A stretch of 64,000 nucleotides of DNA from Marinoscillum pacificum. Lineage in GTDB: Bacteria > Bacteroidota > Bacteroidia > Cytophagales > Cyclobacteriaceae. The stretch is taken from positions 248,001 through 312,000 of the forward strand of contig NZ_JAMZMJ010000004.1 in the NCBI RefSeq assembly GCF_024714495.1, read 5' to 3'. The position numbers and the translations under genes were made by a program. This document shows, in pieces, positions 46,279 through 53,543 of the stretch. Every line of letters begins with the position of its first letter. Position 1 is the stretch's first letter. The notes under the pieces are model-generated. The model did not search any database and was not told the origin of the DNA. It saw nothing but the letters and a program-made list of their open reading frames with translations.

Positions 46279-46917
46279 TTGAAACATCTAAAAACCTATT
46301 TATCCCTATTTATTATAGCTCTTACAACATTGGCTTATGCTCATAATCCGACCATCGCTTCCTATAGTTTGAGGCAGTTAGATCATGTCTGGATATTAGA
46401 AGGATCGTTTGCCCAAAGTGGTTTACATGCAGCCATTAGCGAAGTTCATCCCGGAATCATTGCTGAAAACACAGCATCTTACAAAGAAGCAATTGCAGAA
46501 TATGTAAAGAGTCACATCGAAATTAGACTATCTGATGGCTCACATTGGAACCTAAAAGAAGGAGGAGTAAGGCTTGGCAATCATCAAAGTGATGTGAAGT
46601 TTGTTCTTTCAAAACTGCACCATATGCCAGAATCAATTGACGTTTCAATCAGCTGTCTGGCTGAAAACGATCATCAGCAAAATATTTTGCGAGTCCCAGC
46701 ACTAGGTAATGTTGATCACGTAGTGTTAACTGAAGAAAATAATTTTCAAACGACGATTAGCTTCACCAAACCAGTAGAGCAAAAAGCATCTATTTCTGAA
46801 AGTGGGGATGAAATGATGACCTATTATTTATTGCTTATCATTATTGCTCTAATAGGATTGACCAGTCTAAATCGAAGAAAATTAGCCAAATTAGCACTTT
46901 TTATACGTCGTAAATGA
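46279..46917 (+). CDS. Membrane-anchored extracytoplasmic protein, function unknown
   Basis: This protein of 212 residues starts from the TTG at 46279. That start gives a clear signal peptide (MKHLKTYLSLFIIALTTLAYAH), whereas the TTG at 46258 is within a terminator stem. The mature part is mostly beta with many histidines (HNPTIASY, DGSHWNLKEGG, LHHMPE). A single C-terminal transmembrane helix (MMTYYLLLIIIALIGLTSL) with a basic tail follows. No family is recognised with confidence. Its place after a YHYH protein suggests a shared role, perhaps metal or surface related. A tRNA-Gly promoter begins 61 bases after its stop. Confidence 0.65.
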   Translation: MKHLKTYLSLFIIALTTLAYAHNPTIASYSLRQLDHVWILEGSFAQSGLHAAISEVHPGIIAENTASYKEAIAEYVKSHIEIRLSDGSHWNLKEGGVRLGNHQSDVKFVLSKLHHMPESIDVSISCLAENDHQQNILRVPALGNVDHVVLTEENNFQTTISFTKPVEQKASISESGDEMMTYYLLLIIIALIGLTSLNRRKLAKLALFIRRK

Positions 46918-46978
46918 TTGGAAGTGTGGGCATTGAAAAATTAGTGTTGAAAAAAGTGAAAATTTCTTTTCTAAGGCA

Positions 46979-47008
46979 TTGCAAAATTCAAGTGTTCATT
47001 TAAATTTG
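46979..47008 (+). promoter_or_regulatory. Promoter for tRNA-Gly
   Basis: TTG (46979-46981), a 19-base spacer, and TAAATTTG (47001-47008) followed by CA match the Bacteroidota -33/-7 consensus exactly. The tRNA starts 26 bases after the box. It is the best complete promoter in the window. Confidence 0.75.
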
Positions 47009-47033
47009 CAGTCCCTTTGAACGAGAGGGATAA

Positions 47034-47106
47034 GCGAGAGTAGCTCAGCTGGTAGAGCACAACCTTGCCAAGGTTGGGGTCGCGGGTTCGAATCCCGTCT
47101 CCCGCT
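47034..47106 (+). tRNA. tRNA-Gly (GCC)
   Basis: This is a full 73-base cloverleaf. The D arm is GCTC/GAGC, the anticodon stem CAACC/GGTTG has the loop TTGCCAA (anticodon GCC), the T loop is TTCGAAT and the discriminator is T. CCA is not encoded. The acceptor stem is GCGAGAG against CTCCCGC with one A-C mismatch at pair 4-69. It is flanked by a promoter and a terminator. Confidence 0.95.
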
Positions 47107-47112
47107 CGATAA

Positions 47113-47146
47113 AAAAGAGCCGCACAAAAGCGGCTTTTATTTTTTA
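47113..47146 (+). terminator. Terminator of tRNA-Gly
   Basis: AGCCGC (47118-47123) pairs with GCGGCT (47130-47135), followed by TTTTATTTTTT. The stem is short but GC rich and the U tract is long. Confidence 0.8.
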
Positions 47147-47197
47147 AATGCAAGGCTAGGAAGTAGCTTTCTCACCACGAAATTGGCAGCAATGCCA

Positions 47198-47217
47198 CAC
47201 CTAGACAAAAATAGGTG
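47198..47217 (+). repeat. Inverted repeat just before tRNA-Leu
   Basis: CACCTA (47198-47203) pairs with TAGGTG (47212-47217) around an A-rich 8-base loop, three bases before the tRNA-Leu start. It could help processing of the tRNA 5' end or be an operator. No promoter box is seen for the tRNA. Confidence 0.3.
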
Positions 47218-47220
47218 GAC

Positions 47221-47306
47221 GCCTCGGTGGTGGAATTGGTAGACACGCAGGACTTAAAATCCTGTGACCCTTAAAGGTCGTGCGGGTTCAAGTCCCGCCC
47301 GAGGTA
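47221..47306 (+). tRNA. tRNA-Leu (TAA)
   Basis: This is a long-variable-arm tRNA of 86 bases. Acceptor GCCTCGG pairs with CCGAGGT (G1-U72 wobble), the anticodon stem is CAGGA/TCCTG with loop CTTAAAA (anticodon TAA), the variable arm is TGACCCTTAAAGGTCG, the T loop is TTCAAGT and the discriminator is A. CCA is not encoded. The accessory island begins after this gene. Confidence 0.95.
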
Positions 47307-47311
47307 CATTT

Positions 47312-47350
47312 AAGCCTGATAACTCATTGGTTATCAGGCTTTTGTTTTTT
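47312..47350 (+). terminator. Terminator of tRNA-Leu
   Basis: AAGCCTGATAAC (47312-47323) pairs with GTTATCAGGCTT (47330-47341) in a perfect 12-bp stem, followed by TTGTTTTTT. It is a strong intrinsic terminator. Confidence 0.9.
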
Positions 47351-47353
47351 ACA

Positions 47354-47373
47354 GGTGGCAATTTTGGTGGCAA
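47354..47373 (+). repeat. Direct repeat GGTGGCAA beside tRNA-Leu (possible integrase arm sites)
   Basis: GGTGGCAA occurs at 47354-47361 and 47366-47373, 12 bases apart or about one helical turn. Short direct repeats just outside a tRNA 3' end are typical of tyrosine-recombinase arm sites at the end of an integrated element. The repeat is seen; the att-site reading is inference. No integrase gene is in the window. Confidence 0.35.
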
Positions 47374-47406
47374 AACTTTTTTCAAGTATTTATTCAGAGT
47401 CGCCAA

Positions 47407-47538
47407 ATGCCTCAAAAAAATCCAAATTTCTCTCCCTTTTCGGCCTTGACGGCCAAGGATACTTTAAGGTATATTGGCGAAAACGAATTGTTTGTACAGA
47501 ATGACAGACTTTTTTTTGAAGCCCTATCAATAGATTGA
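47407..47538 (+). CDS. Possible 43-residue frame between tRNA-Leu and the island
   Basis: An ATG frame of 43 codons encodes a polar peptide starting MPQKNPNFSPF and containing LRYIGENELFVQNDRLFFEAL. It has no recognised homologue and no clear promoter. The composition looks protein-like, but the length is too short to be sure and part of it carries the repeat words shared with 48044-48199. It could be a remnant of an integrase or excisionase end. Confidence 0.2.
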   Translation: MPQKNPNFSPFSALTAKDTLRYIGENELFVQNDRLFFEALSID

Positions 47539-47571
47539 TTATATTTCTTTCAAAGCAAAAGATAAAATAAT

Positions 47572-48036
47572 ATGATATTCTTGATTAAGGAATATGAATT
47601 AACTTATGACAACTATAAGTATACTTTTCAGCACAACCTGGACGTTCTGAAATTTTTTGTGACTATCATTTCAATATTTTTTATTGGATTTTTGGTCAAG
47701 CCAGAATTAACATCTGATTTGCTTAGCAATCAATTAATGGTAGTCCTAATTTTAGTTTTATTAATATCCCTGGGATTAATTGTAACTATAGCTCAGATCG
47801 GAATTTTTAAAAGGAGAAGGCAGTGTGTTCATAGAATGAACTACTTGAGGCATGAGATCTGTAAATCAGAAGGCATACTTGAAATACACAACAGGTATTC
47901 TAACATATCAGGCTTTACAGAAATGATTAACAATCAACATTCAAAATTCGGAATTTCTTCTTGGTTGCCCTTGATATTCTCAATCGTTATCACGCTTTCA
48001 TTACTGTGTCTTCTAATCTTTCGAACAATAATTTAA
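47572..48036 (+). CDS. Small membrane protein with three transmembrane helices, function unknown
   Basis: This 154-residue protein has two adjacent helices in the first 80 residues (LDVLKFFVTIISIFFIGFLV and LMVVLILVLLISLGLIVTIA), a basic cytoplasmic region of about 60 residues (KRRRQCVHRMNYLRHEICK) and a C-terminal helix (WLPLIFSIVITLSLLCLLIF). It is AT rich and has no family I can name. It is the first gene of the island and could be a membrane effector or just accessory cargo. Confidence 0.6.
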   Translation: MIFLIKEYELTYDNYKYTFQHNLDVLKFFVTIISIFFIGFLVKPELTSDLLSNQLMVVLILVLLISLGLIVTIAQIGIFKRRRQCVHRMNYLRHEICKSEGILEIHNRYSNISGFTEMINNQHSKFGISSWLPLIFSIVITLSLLCLLIFRTII

Positions 48037-48043
48037 ATCACTT

Positions 48044-48238
48044 CCCAATTTTGGGCATTTTACTATTTCCATTCCTGGGCTGCCATGGGTTTTCTTGAGA
48101 ATACTACTGAAAACGAATAGGCTATTATCGGCCAAGCCACTTTGGCTCAAAAAACTCAACGCCTTTTCGCGATTTCATTCGATCAATTTTTTGAAGCCCA
48201 CCAAAGAAGCATACATCATACCCAATTCTGGGTATTTT
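48044..48238 (+). repeat. Imperfect direct repeat pair in the gap before the DUF262 gene
   Basis: Copies at 48044-48061 (CCCAATTTTGGGCATTTT) and 48221-48238 (CCCAATTCTGGGTATTTT) agree at 16 of 18 positions. Each can form a small hairpin followed by T-rich sequence. Between them lie the words GAAAACGAAT, GGCCAAG and TTTTTTGAAGCCC, which are also found at 47450-47524. No gene is seen in this gap. Confidence 0.45.
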
Positions 48239-48316
48239 GATTATTGAATAAGAAAAAAGAATCGGATATAACTATATTGTTTGGCTTATAACTTAATCGC
48301 CATCAATATACCCATC

Positions 48317-50269
48317 ATGATTAAAGATTTATTAACACTTAACGACATTGTTTCCGATAAACTTTTCAAGATTCCAGACTACCAACGAGGATACTCATGG
48401 GGAAAGAGACAATTGACTGATTTAATAAAGGATATAGACCACATCCAAGACAAGTCACATAAACATTACACGGGAACAATTGTAATAACCTCAAATAGTC
48501 TAACTAATAGATATGATGTGGTTGATGGTCAGCAAAGGCTAACAACATTAATCATACTTTTGAAATGCCTGTATAGCACTAATGAAACAAAATTTAAGGA
48601 GATAGAATCCAAATTTCTTTATCGAGATGGTGAATATGTTCTTGAAACCAACAAGGAGACAAACTTCTTCTTTAAGGAATCAGTTATTGAGGACAAAAAG
48701 CACCTTGAAATCAAGATCAAGTCTCTAGCCAACCTTAAAAACGCCAAAGCATTTTTTAATGAATGGTTATCGAAAACCAACATCCCCCACGAAAAATTAC
48801 TTCAAATAATAACCAACCAACTTGGATTCATTTGCTTTTCCCCTCAAAATACTAATGAGATAGGGATAATGTTCGAAGTAATCAATAACAGAGGCAAAGA
48901 ACTATCCGAGCTAGAAAAAATCAAGAATTACTTCATTTATTATGCAACCATTCACAATAACAAAAAACTTAAAAATCAAGTCAATGATATTTGGGGAATA
49001 ATCCTGGAATTTCTTAATAGTGCTGGCATAACAAACAATGAAGCAGAGAATAGATATCTCAGAAACTGCTATATAGTTTATTACTCATCCAACAAATCTA
49101 AAAGCTGGGATGTTTATGACGAACTGAAGAATAGGTACCGCCCGGAAAGCACAGAGAAGATTGATGAGAAAATCGAGGAAATCTCGAGTTTTATAGATTT
49201 TATCTGTCAGGCCGCAAAACACTATGCGTATTTTAGGGACGGATCTTTATTCAACCAGAAATACGATGGACCAAACAAGCCTCAAATTGCAGAAGCTCTA
49301 AGTCGATTAAGGTGTCACCCGGTCAACGCTTCCATTCTACCTTTATACTTAGCGCTAATGTCTCGAGTTTATGACTCACCAAATGAAGTAAGTCAGCTCC
49401 TCGGTAAGCTTGAAATATTGAATTTCAGGATTTATGTAATTCCAAATAAAAGAGTAGCTAGAGCTGACAGCAAACAAGGTGATTTATTTTGGTGGGCTCA
49501 TGACTTCTATTGGAGTGAGGACTGGGATTCTGAATCTGATGATGATCAATACTTTACCTCTTTTGGCAACAAGGAAGTCCATGGAAATGAATTCGATTGG
49601 TTGAATCTCGAATTTGACGAATGCATCAAAACACTTTGTCCAGAAACCACCTTCATAGAATCTCTGACAATTGATGATGGAGAATCCATAGACTATTATC
49701 ACTGGAACGGAATAAGATATCTATTAGCTAGTTATGAAGAACATTTACATCTACAGAAAAATGAAAGCTGGGACATAGAGAAAATACTTATCAAGAGAAA
49801 AGATGCAGAAGATGATAAGGGTAACGACTACTTATCAATTGAACATATTTGGGCTTCTAAAAATAGAGCTGATCATTTTTCATCAGACATTCGTGAAAAA
49901 AGACGACTAGGCAACTTTGTGCTTCTAGGACTCAAAAGCAACATACAATTAAAAAATGACGACATTCAGAATAAGGTCAAGTATTTGATAGAAAACAACC
50001 TCTACTCAATGCGTCAAGTAGTTGATCTATCTGATTATTTGAACCAATCAATAACTTATGTTGATTCCTGGAGGCAAAAAAAAACCAATAGATACTTTGC
50101 AGACATAGCTACAAGCCTTATTGACAAAAGAGAAATCGATTTAGTCAATTTTGCTCTGTCAAGATGGAAACTTCCTTCAGAGTCATCAACAAACTTTGAC
50201 ACCATCAACTCTTTCAGTGCATGGGATGAAAAAAGATCTAGTTACTTCTATTTAAAGGATAATGAATAG
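48317..50269 (+). CDS. DUF262-DUF1524 (GmrSD-like) protein
   Basis: This 650-residue protein begins at the ATG at 48317; an in-frame TTG 36 bases upstream would add an implausible hydrophobic start. The DUF262 ParB-like nuclease/NTPase domain shows IPDYQRGYSWGKRQL (19-33), DGQQRLTT (70-77) and VINNRGKELSELEKIKNY. The C-terminal DUF1524 HNH-like domain shows SIEHIW (H510) and LGNFVLL (531-537) then NIQLKNDDIQNK. This is the layout of fused GmrS-GmrD, a type IV enzyme family that cuts modified DNA. The next gene, a PD-(D/E)XK protein, starts eight bases before its stop, so they are coupled. Confidence 0.88.
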   Translation: MIKDLLTLNDIVSDKLFKIPDYQRGYSWGKRQLTDLIKDIDHIQDKSHKHYTGTIVITSNSLTNRYDVVDGQQRLTTLIILLKCLYSTNETKFKEIESKFLYRDGEYVLETNKETNFFFKESVIEDKKHLEIKIKSLANLKNAKAFFNEWLSKTNIPHEKLLQIITNQLGFICFSPQNTNEIGIMFEVINNRGKELSELEKIKNYFIYYATIHNNKKLKNQVNDIWGIILEFLNSAGITNNEAENRYLRNCYIVYYSSNKSKSWDVYDELKNRYRPESTEKIDEKIEEISSFIDFICQAAKHYAYFRDGSLFNQKYDGPNKPQIAEALSRLRCHPVNASILPLYLALMSRVYDSPNEVSQLLGKLEILNFRIYVIPNKRVARADSKQGDLFWWAHDFYWSEDWDSESDDDQYFTSFGNKEVHGNEFDWLNLEFDECIKTLCPETTFIESLTIDDGESIDYYHWNGIRYLLASYEEHLHLQKNESWDIEKILIKRKDAEDDKGNDYLSIEHIWASKNRADHFSSDIREKRRLGNFVLLGLKSNIQLKNDDIQNKVKYLIENNLYSMRQVVDLSDYLNQSITYVDSWRQKKTNRYFADIATSLIDKREIDLVNFALSRWKLPSESSTNFDTINSFSAWDEKRSSYFYLKDNE

Positions 50270-50714
50270 GCAAGAAGTTATTGAAATTATTAAAAATTGT
50301 TTAACCAGTCTTTATAGAAATTATGGGATACTGATTGAGAAGCAAGTTCGTGAGGAAACAATCAATGAACGCTTCATCACTTATTTAAGAGATTATTTTG
50401 AAGTAGAGAAAATCACTGTAGAGCCAGAATATGATAAGCATATTGACGGAGATAAAAACTACAAAACGATAGAAGGAGAAACAAAGCGCTTGCGGCCCGA
50501 TATTGTCATTCACGAAATTGGAACTGACGACAATAATCAAATAGCCTTTGAATGCAAGAAAAAGAAAATAACTGAAGAAGATGAAGTGAAAATTGATGCA
50601 CTGATAAGACAATACAATTATCGATATGGTGTATTGGTCGAATATAACAGTAAAAGGTTTACTATTTGTGAACTTGCCGGTGACACCCTAGAGTTGGAGT
50701 CATATTCTATTTGA
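50262..50714 (+). CDS. Stand-alone PD-(D/E)XK nuclease-like protein
   Basis: This 150-residue protein has the PD-(D/E)XK core: RLRPDIVIHE with D80, then QIAFECKKKK with E97-x-K99, and a helix region DALIRQYNYRYGVLVEY like the HsdR N-terminal fold. It lacks any helicase or DNA-binding extension. It overlaps the DUF262-DUF1524 gene by eight bases and is followed by a 381-base gap, so the two look like a self-contained two-gene unit. A free nuclease domain beside a GmrSD-like protein is unusual. It could instead be a structural or regulatory subunit. Confidence 0.75.
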   Translation: MNRQEVIEIIKNCLTSLYRNYGILIEKQVREETINERFITYLRDYFEVEKITVEPEYDKHIDGDKNYKTIEGETKRLRPDIVIHEIGTDDNNQIAFECKKKKITEEDEVKIDALIRQYNYRYGVLVEYNSKRFTICELAGDTLELESYSI

Positions 50715-51095
50715 GAACATTATCAACAAGGTCTTTTATTACCAATAAATACAAAAATTAAAACCTATAGAGACAGATGAACTACAAATAAGTATTCCAT
50801 AAAGATCAAAAAATAAAACCCGATCACTCTACAAAATCATTCTCAATATCTATAATTTCCATCCTAACTGTAATCAATATGTTTGCATAATTTGGACACC
50901 AATAGCCTGTCAATATATGTTAATTAGACAAATCTGCCAGTTCGCCGATTTATTTAAGTACAGTTAAACGGATTTCATTAGATTTAACGGAAACGTTAAC
51001 CATCGCCGGAAACTGTTTAACTCTTAAAACCCCTATTTTAAATCTAAGATTTATTCATCCTGCTAGAGCTAACGCTTTTTAGATATCCAAAAGGT
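50715..51095 (+). other. Non-coding gap and leader of the type I restriction operon
   Basis: No frame of useful length is seen. The gap holds a perfect -7 box (50878-50885) and, from 50963, a cluster of related TTAAC-type words: GTTAAACGGATTT (50963-50975), GATTTAACGGAAAC (50981-50994), CGTTAAC (50994-51000) and GTTTAACT (51014-51021). The cluster may be an operator for a controller or a remnant of sequence rearrangement. The leader would be over 200 bases long. Confidence 0.5.
50878..50885 (+). promoter_or_regulatory. Promoter -7 box for the hsd operon
   Basis: TATGTTTG followed by CA is a perfect TAnnTTTGCA box 211 bases before the hsdR ATG. No TTG is found at the -33 spacing. It is the only such box in the gap. 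Confidence 0.4.
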
Positions 51096-53543
51096 ATGAA
51101 TAAGAAAGGACTTTCAGAATCCGATATTAAAGCAAAGTTCATTACCCCATCCATTACTAAGAGTGGTTGGGATGAACTTACACAAATTGGCAGAGAAATC
51201 TATTTCACAGATGGCCGTATTTATGTGAAGGGGAAAATGACTGCTAGGGGTAAGAGAAAGTTTGCAGACTATATCCTCTATTACAAACCCAATATTCCAA
51301 TAGCCATTATTGAAGCAAAGGATAATACTCATACGATTAAGAGTGGGATTCAACAAGCTTTGAACTATGCCAACACATTGGATATACCGTTCGTTTTCAG
51401 TAGTAATGGTGACGGTTTCTATTTCCATGACAAGACCGCAATAGATGGTGATATAGAAAAGGAACTGACAATGGATCAGTTTCCATCACCTCATGAATTA
51501 TGGTCCAAGTACCGAAAATATAAAGGGCTCGAAACGGAAGAGGCAGAGCATATAGCTGCTCAGGATTATTTTCAGGATGGAACAGGTAGAACGCCAAGAT
51601 ACTATCAACAGATCGCCATCAACCGAACAGTTCAGGCTGTGGCTAAAAAGCAAGATCGCATTCTGTTGGTAATGGCAACTGGCACTGGAAAAACCTATAC
51701 CGCTTTTCAAATTGCCTACAGACTTTTCAAATCGAAAGCCAAGAGAAAAATCCTCTTCCTTGCTGATCGCACGGCACTGGTAGACCAAACAGTTCGAGGA
51801 GACTTTCGCCATTTCAAAGATGCTATGTCGGTCATCAAGAAAAAAGTAAAGGTGATAGATGGAAAAGAAACATTGGTTTCTAACAACAAGAGAGGTATTG
51901 ACTCTTCAGATAAAGCCTATGACATTTTCTTGGGACTATACCAGGGGTTGAGTAATTCAGATCCTGAAATTCCAGATGCATTCAAAGATTTTAGCCCTGA
52001 CTTTTTTGATCTAATTATAGTTGATGAGTGTCATAGAGGCTCCGCCAAAGAGGATAGTAAATGGCGTGAAATTCTTGAATACTTCAGCAATGCCACACAT
52101 GTTGGGTTGACTGCCACTCCAAAAGAGACGAAAGAAGTTTCTAACATCGAGTACTTCGGCAAACCAATTTATACATACTCCCTAAAGCAAGGAATAGATG
52201 ATGGTTTCTTGGCTCCATATAAGGTAGTTAAAATAACCCTTGATATTGATGCTGATGGCTGGAGACCGCCTAAAGATTATTTGGATAAATCCGGTAATCC
52301 TGTGGAAGACCGCATTTACAACAGAACAGATTTTGACAAAAACATAGTCGTTGACGAAAGAAGGAAGTTAGTCGCTGCCAAGATTACTGAGTTCTTAAAA
52401 GGTCATGACCGGTTTGCAAAGACCATTGTTTTCTGTGTAGATATAGAGCATGCTGAAGGAATGAGAACGGCTTTGGTAAATGCAAATGCTGATTTGTATG
52501 CTAAAAACAACAAGTACATCATGCAGATCACGGGAGATAATGAAGAGGGTAAGCGTGAGCTTGATAGCTTTATCAACCCAATAGAAAAGTACCCTGTGAT
52601 AGCTACTACTTCAAAATTGATGACAACTGGAGTAGATGCTCAAACCTGTAAATTGATTGTTCTGGATAGCAACATAGGATCAATGACCGAATTCAAACAG
52701 ATCATTGGACGTGGCACTAGAATCAATGAAGAATACGGCAAATCCTACTTTACCATCATGGATTTCAGAAATGCTACAAACCTTTTTGCGGATTCGGATT
52801 TCGATGGAGATCCAGTGATGGTCAAAGAGTTTGGAGAAGGAGATGATCTTGACAATGTTGAGGATAATCAACCTGATGAAGAGGTTATTGATATTGTCGA
52901 TGGAGAGCCTGTTGATTTCCCAGAACCCCAGGAATATCCCAATATAGAATTAGGAGGCACAACTGTTAATGAACCATTCGAAAAAATCAGAGTTGATGGA
53001 GTTCGTGTACAGGTTGTTAATGAAAGGGTTCAATACATAGATCCAGCTACTGGTAAGTTGATCACAGAAGACTTAAAAGATTATTCTAAGAAGAACATCA
53101 CCGAACAGTTTGCTTCTCTTCAAGACTTCCTGAATCGTTGGAATGCTGCTGATCAAAAAAAGGCCATCATAGAAGAGTTAGAAGAACAAGGAATTTTGTT
53201 TGAAGCACTCCGAGAAGAGGTTGGTAAAGACTTTGACCCATTTGATTTGATCTGTCATGTGGCTTTTGAAGCTAAGCCTCTGACTAGAAAAGAGAGAGCA
53301 GAAAACGTCAAAAAAAGAAACTATTTCACCAAATATGGTGAAAAAGCACAAGCTGTTCTGGAAAGTCTTCTTGACAAATATGCCGTAGATGGACTAGTGA
53401 CCATCGAGAATACTGAAGTACTCAAAATGGCTCCCATTAATAAGCTTGGCACACCATTGGAATTAATCAAGGCTTTCGGAGACAAATCCAAATATCTGGA
53501 GGCTTTAAAAGAATTAGAAAAAGAACTTTACGAATCTGCTTAA
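51096..53543 (+). CDS. hsdR: Type I restriction enzyme, R subunit (EcoEI-like)
   Basis: This 815-residue restriction and translocation subunit has an N-terminal PD-(D/E)XK nuclease with D58 in KFADYIL and E73-x-K75 in IIEAKDN. A helicase motor follows with Walker A MATGTGKT (193-200), DECHRGS (310-316), GLTATP, and the C-terminal half typical of the EcoEI-R group (ILFEALREEVGKDFDPFDLI). All key residues are intact. Length fits the shorter type I-B group. Its stop overlaps the next start by one base (TAATG), so the four genes that follow are coupled. Confidence 0.95.
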   Translation: MNKKGLSESDIKAKFITPSITKSGWDELTQIGREIYFTDGRIYVKGKMTARGKRKFADYILYYKPNIPIAIIEAKDNTHTIKSGIQQALNYANTLDIPFVFSSNGDGFYFHDKTAIDGDIEKELTMDQFPSPHELWSKYRKYKGLETEEAEHIAAQDYFQDGTGRTPRYYQQIAINRTVQAVAKKQDRILLVMATGTGKTYTAFQIAYRLFKSKAKRKILFLADRTALVDQTVRGDFRHFKDAMSVIKKKVKVIDGKETLVSNNKRGIDSSDKAYDIFLGLYQGLSNSDPEIPDAFKDFSPDFFDLIIVDECHRGSAKEDSKWREILEYFSNATHVGLTATPKETKEVSNIEYFGKPIYTYSLKQGIDDGFLAPYKVVKITLDIDADGWRPPKDYLDKSGNPVEDRIYNRTDFDKNIVVDERRKLVAAKITEFLKGHDRFAKTIVFCVDIEHAEGMRTALVNANADLYAKNNKYIMQITGDNEEGKRELDSFINPIEKYPVIATTSKLMTTGVDAQTCKLIVLDSNIGSMTEFKQIIGRGTRINEEYGKSYFTIMDFRNATNLFADSDFDGDPVMVKEFGEGDDLDNVEDNQPDEEVIDIVDGEPVDFPEPQEYPNIELGGTTVNEPFEKIRVDGVRVQVVNERVQYIDPATGKLITEDLKDYSKKNITEQFASLQDFLNRWNAADQKKAIIEELEEQGILFEALREEVGKDFDPFDLICHVAFEAKPLTRKERAENVKKRNYFTKYGEKAQAVLESLLDKYAVDGLVTIENTEVLKMAPINKLGTPLELIKAFGDKSKYLEALKELEKELYESA

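Noticed and set aside
47264-47504. Two short plus-strand frames starting in tRNA-Leu
   Set aside because: They begin inside the tRNA and run through its terminator, so they cannot be normal genes.
48221-48240. Second small hairpin as a terminator for the membrane protein gene
   Set aside because: It is about 185 bases after the stop with a 5-bp stem only, so it is more likely part of the repeat pair than a terminator.
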